This document shows positions 33,601 to 45,600 of a DNA stretch of 64,000 nucleotides, one piece after another (the first letter of the stretch is position 1; the number at the start of each line of letters is the position of its first letter). The stretch spans positions 103,165,606-103,229,605 of the forward strand of contig CM069441.1 in assembly GCA_035610835.1 (NCBI GenBank), in the 5' to 3' direction. The DNA is from Ophiura sarsii (lineage: Eukaryota; Echinodermata; Ophiuroidea; Amphilepidida; Ophiuridae). The notes below the pieces were generated by a model. The model was not told the origin of the DNA. It searched no databases and was given only the letters and a program-made list of their open reading frames with translations. A program made the translations under genes and the position numbers.

Positions 33601-36600
33601 CATGAAGCATCCTTGATCGTGTTGACCAAATTGCTGGGACATAACCTGGAGATCAGAATCCAGTTTTGTGTGATCTCAACCATTCACTGCTTTCTATGAA
33701 AGGAATATATATATAATATAAGAATTAGAAACTTATACACATTTTCCACACATTATAACGGCAAGTTATATCTTGATAAAACATTGTGTGTCTTCCTTTT
33801 CCATTGAGAGTTTTCCTTTCCGTTTTTGTTTGTTTGTTTGTAATTGTTTCAGCCATCGCTACAGTTGGGACAGTGATGTTACACATGACTCTATTTATTT
33901 AACATTGACTCGAATCCATAAATTAACAATGGATTAAAGCACTGTAAAGTAACGTTTTTCGTATTGTTTTCCAATAGGTAAAAAGTTGGTGGAATTTATT
34001 GTGACCCCACTGACATCATTTGCAGGATGTTATATCGAAGTTCACAACAGAGATGAAGTAAGTGACGATTGATTCTTTGATTCCGTTTTGAATTTATTAA
34101 TATGGAGAAAAAATAAACTTGCAAGACAATAATCACAAATGCAAATCAAATAAAGAATGTGGTTCATATATATCTATATTGAAAAATGGCAGACCAAATA
34201 TTTAGACTTGTAGAAAAGAACATGTATAAAAGAACCTGATAATTGTCATTCTTGTTACACTTGTGTGTATATGGAGTACTAACTGATATCAAAACATCAG
34301 ATTGGTCCGATTGATAATGACTTACCCAAGGACTTGTTATACCATTTCACACATCTATTTCAGCAGGCCCCATTATGTCACATATCACTTCAGCACACCA
34401 TCATTAATTATAGTGAGGAGTTATGGTGATATAAATCATAATTATTCTGGCTAATGCACGCAATTTGTTAAGTTCCCGTTTGAAGCGCTCCCCTACAAAC
34501 TAAAGATCACAAGATAGACCATCCTGAAATTAAAACATTGTTGAAATATATTTACAGTCCAACCTCGGTTATCCGGACATGCTGGGACCAAACAATGGCC
34601 GGATAAGTGACAAATCTGGATAAGCGAATTATGTATGATTATGTCATGAAGTGCTAAAATTGGAACAATAGAAAGGTACTGAATGAGGGTTAGTTACAGT
34701 GACAATGCATTATTTAAGCACTACCAACATCAAAAGATGGCCTTCGAATGCTTCAGAGTGTGAAAATAAGGTGATTAGGCTGATAAAAGACAGTCGGATA
34801 GCCGAGGTGGACTGTATACTAATTATGTGCTGTGACTTTTCATCTCTTAAAAAGAATTTATTGCTCCAACATATCTACCGGCTGTACATATTGCCTACAA
34901 CATAGAAATTACAATATTTAATCCCCTATGATTCCTCTTCTAGACAACTCTTATAGAGATGAGGTGTAAGAAGTCTAAACAAGAGCACAATGAGCCTACA
35001 TCAGTGTACAAGAGTATGAGGTCTTTACTCACCGCTATGCGGCCAGCATTCTTAGATATTAATGTCAGCAGTACAGATCATACGGAGACTAAGATTATCA
35101 CATCATTAGGTATGTAAGACAGTTACAAATTAAACATACTGTTTACCTTTTTTCATCTTTGTTCTATTTTGCCCCATTCTTAACCCATTTTGCCAGCATT
35201 TTCTATCCTTTTATCTGCATCTGCTTTCGTTTTATCCTAGTCCATTGCAAATCGTACAATGAAGCATAACCCTAACCTTACCAACAGACCATAATAATAA
35301 ATTCAGTCATAGATTCCAATGTGTACTATATTAGTCTGGTTCATTATTGAAAGAACAAGTTTCCCCTAGTGTATACGCAGCTAAGAGATACGCGATTGAT
35401 GTAGCTTGAGCGCATACTTGTGCATAATTTCAAGCTCATGTACTTTGACGCAGCTACGGAGCGTGTGTGTGTGTTCACATTATGAAGCAGATGCTTGTTT
35501 ATGCACTACGTTATTCCACAAATGTTTGTTCAATTATTAATTAGACTAGAGTAGACAAAGTGGTTTACTAAGCTTACATTTCCAGAAAAAGTCTCCATTT
35601 AAACCTATAATACAGGTGCCTTGAAAGGAAATTATCACAAGAAGGGTAGAACTATTATTAGGAGGTGTCAAAAGTGTGTCAACTAGTGATAGATGCAGTA
35701 CTTACTGCGCCGTAGCCGATATTATTCTTTGATTGCACAAATCAATGCGCAATCACATGTGTGATATCATGATTCTATAGGTAGAATACACTCCCCAAGA
35801 GTGTCCCTGGACATTGATTTTCTGAGATAAAGTTTCTCTTTCTTTTTATCCATGATATACAGGTTTTCTTATATGGAAGGAAATTGCTGATTTATTAATA
35901 GATAATTGTCTGGTACACTCCATACCCACCATAAGCTCACAGGTAATTATGTGTGAAATGTTTTAGCAAACCCTGTAAGCTAGTGATGGTAAAAAAAACC
36001 TATCTGTGCTACGGGCCTGACAAATCACTTTTTTTTTCAAATTGGGGTGTGGGGGGGGGGGGGGGGAGTTCTCACATGCAAATGAATACCGACACATTTT
36101 TTATTTAGTTTGTTCAAAAATTACAGATTTTTGTGATTTTTCGTGTCCTTTTGAAGGGGAGAAGTCCAACGAACTCATCTTGAGAGGTCCACCCGCTTGA
36201 AGCCTGTCTAGGATGGGGTTTTTTCGTCACCTATGAATCATAGGTTCTTCCGAGATATGACTGGTCAACGTTGTCAATTAATATTCTTGATTTTGAAAAG
36301 TTGCTATGAATAGGCTACTGCATTGATGTAACTTGTGATCTGCATTATTAGCCAATTCATAATAGATAGAATTACCCCTACATCAAATATTATCACAACG
36401 ATCCACTGTTAACAAGACCGTTGGGACTTCTTAAAATAAAATTATCAAGTTTTCTGCAAACTATTATCAAGAATTCAGAATATGAGTTTCATAGTATGTT
36501 GAACGTCTTTTACTAATCTGTTAGTTGTATGCACCTATTGTGGCTTTCCTTACAATACCCGCGGGTACTGAAATTGTCTTCATAAAAGAAGTTTACCTCA

Positions 36601-39600
36601 CACTAGAACCTGTATTCAAACCCAATTGAAAACATCATTGTATGTGTCTTTCATTTACATCAGCTGTTTATGAACAGTTCTGCATCTCATCATACAGATA
36701 GAATGAAGAAAGGTGTGTATACAGTCGTTAATATTATTTTGTTTCTCCTGTTTGGTTTAGTTGGAAGAGTACAAAGCAGTAATAGCGGCGACTCAAGAAT
36801 TTGAGAAACATTTACAACAAATAGGTGAGTCTATGGTAGATGAGTAAGTAAGATGGTATTGATACATGATAGAAATCAATTCGGTTTTGTAAAAAGTGCA
36901 TTTTCAGTTTCTCCCCATTTTCCTTATAGCACAATGCTTGATCCCCTGGATCAAAACAGGCATGTTGCTATACAGTTTGATAGTTTGGAGTGATCTAAGC
37001 ATTAAATCCAACACAGGGTACTACTTAAAACAAACAATTATTACACGGCTTCAGATACCAATTTGTTAGAAAACCGTACAATAAATCCTGTAGTAATACC
37101 GGAAAACAGTGGCTCTACTCTTAAAGATGTCACCAAATAGTATGCAAACACACTACACTATTAACCCAGTCTGGCACCATTGATTTTAAATTAGCATAGA
37201 AGAATTCTTCATCATAGCCTAGTAGAATTCTTCATTGTATAACTGATTGTTGTTAATATCCCCTTGAAGATGTTAATATTTTGCGTATTTTTTTGTTATT
37301 CTTGATCAGGTTTTATTCATGAATCAACATCGCCTTTATTAGACTACGCAAGAAATGTCAATCTTCACTTTGCTAATAGAAAGGTAAGTAGTCACAAACA
37401 GTTTTATGATATCAATTAAAGGTAGATGACCCGATTTTCAACTTGATGTTTTCTATTTTACATGAAAGGTCATCCTTAAAATTGTTGCATTCCAAAGTTT
37501 GAGTTGCATAACTCCAATGGTTCTATTTTTAGAAGTGCAAGGTCAAAAGACATGTGCCCATTGAGTAGTACACAGACTGGTTGGTGGTTAACCACCTTTG
37601 GCAGTAATTCACCACATTTGAGCCTATAATATCTAAATGGAACATTTCCCTTAAGATTTTACAGACATAATGAGAAAAATATGGGGATTCTTCCGATATC
37701 AAAATATATGGATGTGAAAAAAAAATCATAGCCCCCAAAAAGTGATCGGAACATACACCTTTAATGTCATAAATGTTTAATAATTGTATTAATTCATCAT
37801 CTTAGTATTAGTCTTTTACTCAAAGATGGTAATGGTAAGAAAAACATTGGACGCACGTCACATGAGGTTGACCTCGCGGAAAGTACGCGAGGTCAACCTC
37901 GCCCTAAAATACGGTGCAACAGACATCCGTGGCGCGCAATACGTAGGCTCGACCTCGCAGCTCTGATTGGTTAGCGGCATTTTTGTGAGTTTTCAAGCAT
38001 GCTCAGTAAGCTGATCGGAATGTGGCCAGGAGAATATGCGCTGTAGGTCCATTAGTTCTATCTCCTCGGGTGAGCATTGCCATCTACTCCTCTGGTGAGC
38101 ATTGCCATGGCAAGCAGAACTGTTGGTCTTGGAGGTGCAAAAAATGCAAATATGATAGGGGCATTTATTTTTAGGAAATTATGCTCTCAGGATTCAATTT
38201 TATTTTTCGGGCAGGACTCCAACCATACTCTGGGTTGATTGTTGGGGCGCCATCTTTGTCGAAATTGTGTAGTGCTTGTTTCAAAATGGCGACACAGTAA
38301 ACATGGAAGTGAAAATCTGCACATTTTAGAGAGCATAAGAGTTTAAAAAATGTACAGATTTGGCAAAATATACCAGTTTCAAGGGAATCCTCACTTAAGA
38401 TTGGAATATAAACTTTGTAGAGTTCAGCATTTTTCAATAAGCTTATTGTCACTTGTCGATATGGGATATTTTTCAGAAATCTGGATTCGTGAATGTGATT
38501 TTGGTTACTGGGACTCATAATTTTTGGGCGGGACTTGATTTCCCCGTACTCACTTCCACCCCCTAATTAATTATTAATACCAATTTATACCATTAATTAA
38601 TGCGTACTCCATATTGTTTTGACCTGTCAGTGTCAAGAGTTGACTGTGAAGGCTAGAAATCTGATGAACAAAGAATTACATAACACAGTATATGTCGGTA
38701 CTCAAGATGAGGAGGAGGACACAGAGGAGGAGAAAGATAAGGATGTCAGTATAAAGAAAGAGAAGGAAGATTCCAAGAAAGACGTTAAGGTAAGATTGAT
38801 GGTACATTTTCACTTACATTGACCTTTTCCCTATTCACCTGTATTCTGAGTTACCCTAGGGCACATGGGCTAATTATAACCCTTAGACTACAATTCACTA
38901 TAATCTGCATTTTTGGCCAAAATGAGATTTTGGTATCAAAATGATCCGCACAAGATCAGGAACCTAATTTTCCAAATTATTTATACTGCACAATGTTCTA
39001 TTGTAACAATTATAATCTTTTAACTTGTCAAAACCCAGAAGGTGTCAATGATGGGTACAAATCTTCAATTCACTTTTTCTCAAAATAGCCAAAATGCAGA
39101 TAGCCCTTTGTTGCACTAAACCCTAGACTTCCTCTGTGCACTTTGCAGTGAACTCTCCAAATGTACATGCTGTACAAATTCAAAAACACAAGTACCCATT
39201 TATACTCAAGCGAAATTGCCTCTGTGCCTCTATCAATGGAATATACATGATTGAATGTCACTGCCCACAGGAAGATATTATTAGTTTTCCCCTGCATGTT
39301 CTCACAATACGGAAAAATACCTATTGTGAATGTAATATGGCACCAAATCATAGGTATTTTCCATTGTGAGAACATGTAGGGGATAACAAATGTGTCAGTT
39401 AGTCAAGAGCAGAGATGTAAGGCCATCAAAGATAATATCTGAAAATGATTTTTTGTTGTTGTGCATTTCCAGAATTGATAATATTTCAGCATAAAAAGAT
39501 GAAAAAACAAAAGATTAGAGAGGGTGATACCTTGTAGCCTTTTCTCCGTGCAAGCCCCATAAATGTTTGATACTGCACGCAAGTGCTCGGCCGTGGTCAC

Positions 39601-42600
39601 TGCGTAACGTTCAGCCCAATAGAAAAATATTGGTATTTAAAACACAAGTTTACTATTTTAATTGCCATAACCCTTTCAAACAAGTGCAATTCCCCATAAA
39701 TATTGCCTGCAAAATTGTTGATCTCAATGAACTCTTATAATACAGACGCAATGTGATCGCTTTAGATGTAACATCTTACTGGTCATAAAAGCAAATACTT
39801 GAAATTGTGATAAATCAATGATATGGATTATATCGTGTGTTTAGGGCTTCACATTTACCCGATGTGGATTATATAAATCATAATCAAAGTCAACCACACT
39901 TTAGGATAAATAAACAACCGGTTTTGAAAACGCTATCTTTAGTTTAGTTTCCTCGGGATTGTTTTCAAAGTTGTTTTCAGATATTTCATAAAACACAACT
40001 TCGCTTTATTTTGACAGAGTGGTGCAGATAGCTCACAGATCAAGCATCTAGGAGACGGTGTATTACGATTCCCATACTGCGCTATTAGTGAGAGTGTACA
40101 ACAACTCATCAATATCGCATATGAAACGCTACAAGATGCTGTAACAGATACTCCACAATGGTAAGATTGCACAGCGAGTAGGATAAGTGTTGCATAGGGA
40201 ACGCTTTCTCAGTCATTTGGTACACAGAAAAGCACTGTCTTTTTTCTCAAAAAAATGGGGTTGGTACACATTCCTCTGTAATATTTTATAGCCAGAAGAG
40301 TCGTTTTGCAAGTAAATAATTTTGCTAATAAAATCTAGCTAGGCTTTCAATATTGCGCAACACCCACAAACCTCTTATACGTTTCTATAGTCTATTTGGC
40401 CATCACGAGACAGTGACGTAACTGCGTATTCTACTAATTGCAGCACATACTCTAGGCACTGGCATATACACACGAGTGTTGAAAGAAGGAAGATACATAC
40501 GTGTGCGTAAAAGCTGTGCATGTTAAGTTACATCACTGTCCAGGGGAAGACAAATTGAGAATAGACCATTTTCAGTAATAAGATATGCAATTTGCTATCT
40601 AACCGAAATGATTGAATATATTTCATGTGGGCTTGAAGACACCAGTTAGGCCAATGTTTATGGAATTTCCTGAATTTTCGAAATATCTAATTTTTCAGAA
40701 TATACGTAGAATTTTGTCAAATTTAGGGGATTTCCCCTATTTATGACTTTTTTGAGGAAGATGATAGATCATTGTCAAATTTTAGTATATTCTATGGTTT
40801 TGAAGGAAATTTGAAAACAACAGTTTTGCATTGAAATCACTGAATGTACCTTAAAATTAAATTAAGAGATATTATAATTCTATAGAACTTACTTGTTCTG
40901 TATCATTTTTGTAGACCTTCTATAGATCAATCAGCTCTAAATTGGCAAGTGCCTCCCCTCCTTACAGTAGCGAATTAATACAGAAGTGTGTGAGCACAAC
41001 AAGAGCATTGAACATATGCTTGGATTGCTTTGTGTGTGGAGAGATAAAAAACAACTATTTCTCACCAATTTGGAACTGATTGAACTACTCAGTGGCCTAA
41101 GATTCTACCTCTTGATCTGTTTTCAGTTTAGTAATATAATAAGCAGTAATGTTGTAAAATTTCTCTATTTCAGTGCTATACAGTTATTTTACACCATCCG
41201 TAATGTATTGGAATTATTCTGTGACGTTGTACCCGCCTATCATAGAGACAGTATTGTAAGTACTTCTTGTCTTGTAATACCATTAAAAAAACCTGATTAC
41301 TGCAAAATTGGTAGCCCATTGTATGGGTTGGTCGCGTCTATAATTCTAGACTTATACAGACTTTTGACACCTTATTATTAACACCTTTGATTTTCTTTGT
41401 TCATGTGTTTTGCACATGGACGTGGATGAATGAAGACTTGGGAGAAGTTCTTGAAGTATTCTGAATATTTATAAAACATCGTGCAAATGTATTTTATTGT
41501 TGATGAATAAACTGATTAAACATTTATGAGACAATTCTTGTTTCTCACATGTGTAGTTGTCACCATTAGTCCAACTTCTCACTGTCTCAATTTGGAAAAC
41601 TGTCAAATGTCTTACTTTCAAAGTATACCTCTGCATCATTCTTTAAATGATCAGGTCCTATTATCCACATGAAGTATCAGTATGAACTTTTCCATGACTA
41701 TTTATCTACATGTATCTTTTCCTCCTGAGTGTTAATATTTATAGCATATTTGTCTATCTTGTTATTATACAGGAAAAGTTACCACAGGTGTCCGCTATTC
41801 ATCACAACAACTGTATGTTCATATCTCACTATCTCCTGACCTTAGGACATCAATACAGGCAGTCGTTGCCAGCGCCACTCAACCAGGGTGCTGCCACATT
41901 TGTTGATTTGATACCCATATTCAGAGGGTTGGCATCAGAATGTTTCTTAGCACAAATGGTGAGTAGTTTTGAATTTATTAATGCAGTTCGTTTTAAGGAA
42001 ATGATATAATACAGGGTGAGTCAAAAAAACTGCAAAAGTGGAATGAATTCATCTTGTTTTCAAAACCAAGTTGATGTTTGAATTTTTGTTAACGTTATAA
42101 GAATAACTTAGATAGTTGTTACTAATTTTATGTGAAAATATGAAGTCAATAGCATTTTTTGTTTGCCTTTGGTGAACCTTTTTACCCATGCACCAATTTC
42201 ACACGCTTGTCCACGAAATACCTAAAACATGCATAAGATTGCAAAATGCGTCTCTCATTCAAATTTGAAAATTCAAGTAAATTTGTGGTATAATTGGAAA
42301 TTAATGTATCCTTTATTGTTTACATGGGAGATAAAATAATCAATTTACATATAATTTGCTTATAATGTTCTAAATTTGAATGAAAATGAAATTATTCAAA
42401 AATTTTGTTGGCGGGATATTCAAATGTGAACATGAAATGTGTGCAATTTTATTGAAAATCACTATTCTTGTGGACAAACAAGTAAATTGGGTTCACCAAA
42501 GACAAACGAAAAATGCGATTGATTTCATATTTTCACATAGAGTCAAGAACAAATAGATCATTCTCGAAACGTTTAAGAAATTTCAAACTTCAACTTGGAT

Positions 42601-45600
42601 TTGAAAACAAGATGGCTTCTGTCCACTATTGCAGTTTTTTTACTCACCCTGTAGTGCTGTGTTATGTCAATATCAAATATATTCCCAAACTTTATTTGCC
42701 TGTATGTATTATTTGAATTCTTTAATTCTTCTAAAATTGCAATTATGATATAGTAATGAATTAACAATGATTTGTTTTGTTTTAATAGAGAGCACAACGC
42801 AGCCAGTTGTTAGAGAGTCTCTCAGAGGCTGCTACTTTTGACAGAGTTGCAGAAGAAGACAACAAAAATGTTACACAAAAGGCTTTAAAAAAGGTATGCC
42901 ATGCTATGTTATGCTGGGAGGGTTAATTACCGTTAAAGAAGGTGTCCGGCAAGCACAACATTGCCCATTATATGTTAGAAAAGTAATTATCGAGCCTAAA
43001 TCGAGTAGTTATATTGAACAAAACATCGTATTTATCATAAAAAAGAATAAACACTGCCATCTCTCTAACATGCAATTTTGAAAACTCACGGTGATTTAAA
43101 GCCCTGATTTCAATGAAGTCATCGTTATACAATGAGCTTGCGCAAATTTGACCACCAAGAACCGTGACGTCATTGAAATCAGCTTTAAATCACCTGTGAA
43201 TTTTGAAAAATGACATGTTGAGAGATGGCAGTTTTTATTTATTTTTTATGATAAGTATAATGTTTAGTTCAATATAAATATGTGATTAAGTCTCGATAAT
43301 TACTTTTCTAACATATAGTGGACAATGTTGTGCTTGCCGGACACCTTCTTTAAATAAAAGTTGACAGGAGCGTCTAGTCAACTTTCACTGGTAAAAAAAT
43401 GCAGAGTAAAAAACAACCCAATATAATGGTTGAAAGTTGCAGTGATGATGTGTAAACACGGGCAATAGATTTGTTACCCATGGATAGAAAACTTCTTCAA
43501 AATTCACATATTTGATATTTTTCCAATAAGGCCCCTTGAAATTAAATGTGAGTTTACTGTTGCGTTTTTGAAAAGCAGGACGAGGTGACTATTTAATTTT
43601 AATATTGTAATATTTTGGGGTAAAGTCACCTGATTTAATATTGTCGGCGTTGTTAACTTCAAGGTACGAATACAATTCAAATGCTGTTAATTATGTCCTA
43701 CAACCACCGCCTTGGTTTTGCATTTTGCTTCTTTTATAAAGGAGTCTACTCATATTTGCATCCCTATCTTGAATATTAATGAGATATTCGATCGATGTTT
43801 GTAATTTTTCGTTACGCTAGCTCGGAGAATTTTAAAGATGGCGATCGTAAACAAACCTGAAATATTACCCAGAATGCATTAGGAAACTCCAAAGAAGTTC
43901 GGCGGTTTTGATGTGACGTCATGCGCTGAAGCGATTGCGCAGTAATCAATTGCCGTGCCTACGAATATGCTTCAAATGCACACATTTCAATACAAAGCGA
44001 CAGTTGCAAGTTTCGTGCAGAGTTTTTTACTTCCCAGAAATGTTTTCCCAACCCGGAAGTATTGCAATGCGGCTCATCAGCTAATTTATCGTCAGAAAAG
44101 TGTTAAAAAGCTTATGAAAAAGCTGTAAACAATGAAATAATTAAATATTTAAAAAATATTACATATATCACCAAGTGACTTTTGGACGCGCGCGGGCAAC
44201 AGTAAACTCACATTTAATTACAAGGGGCCTAAGTTAAAAATGGCATTGTTATATAATTGTTAGATTTGTTAATTCTATTCTTTGAACATTGATATCATAG
44301 GCCAAATGTTATAATTAATTTGTTGTTGTCTATTTCTACACAGACAATGTATCAAATGAAACATCTTCAGAAAGTATGGGGTACAGTGTTACCCACCAGT
44401 GTGTTTACAAAAGCCATGGCAACACTAGCTAACACAGTCTTAATGCACATAGTGGAACATATCACTGTATTAGAGGTAGGTTTGTGTTGCCACGGCAACA
44501 AAAAAAAGAGCCCTGTTCTACAGGCAAATGGACCTCTTCAAAATGTTGGTGAATTTCAACTATTTTGGAAATGGAAACAAAATGTCCACATTTTTTGAAA
44601 TTGTTGAAAATTGTTCAAACTAATATTTTGTTTTAAAAAAGGAAAAATGGTAGAAAATTCAGAACAAATGGGTTAGTCAGGCCTGTAGAACAGGTGTTTT
44701 TTGTCGCCTAAAGGATCTTTAGAAGCGTAATTGAGCTTCTACATCATGTCAGATGTTGCACACAAGGGAAGTAATTGGCTCATTTTAGGTCTGATTACAA
44801 TACAAAATGCATCTTTAGAAGATTACAATTCCCCTGCCTCTTAACCTTCTGCAGAAAAGCATATTTGAATAATTTAAGTTTAAACTGTGAGAGAGGGGAT
44901 GGATGAGTTGGAAAGAAATGACACATAATGGTGGATAGTTCATAGGGTTTATTGGTGTATGCATGGAACATGATCATCCTATCCAATGTATCACACAAGC
45001 AAGCAAGTGGACTTGGGATCACCGCACTGCCTGAATATGCTCAAATATTTAGCAAATTCCGGTAACCAATAAGAATCTGGAGGATTTTATGTATTATTTC
45101 AATAGCCAGTCAAATTCAAAACACCATCTGACATTTATGACTATGATAACTCGCCAATTCACAGACGACTGGAAGCGGGTGTGTCCATACTTTCATATTA
45201 CAATGAGCACAATACAGATTATGAATAAACCCCAGGCAACCCAGGGTTAATCCACAATCGCTCCAGGTTTTAATTCTGTATTATTATGTAATGCGCTCGT
45301 TACAATATAAAAAGATTGTCTACGTCAGGTGGAACACAGTCGCTTCTGGTCTTGCTGTGTTGTAACCCAAATCCATGTATTGATTCGCTAACATGTACCA
45401 ATTTGTTTTCTCTACTCCTTAGGACATCTCAGCTGACGATGCCCATACATTGTATACATCACTCACTGTATTACAAGTAGAAATACCAAGCCTACTTAAA
45501 CCAACAGAAGACTCACAGGTTAGTTGAAAACAATGAACATGTTTCCAAGTCTTATCTCATTTGTAAAATAGGGACGAAATTGAGATGATGTTGCAAATCA

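Noticed and set aside
38171..38518. 115-codon minus-strand ORF in intron 12.
   Set aside because: No recognisable motif or domain, and composition like intron sequence. It probably lies in an unrecognised repeat.
40986..41381. 131-codon ORF as a separate gene.
   Set aside because: It contains ZW10 exon 15 (41174-41255) in the same frame. The rest is intron sequence read through.
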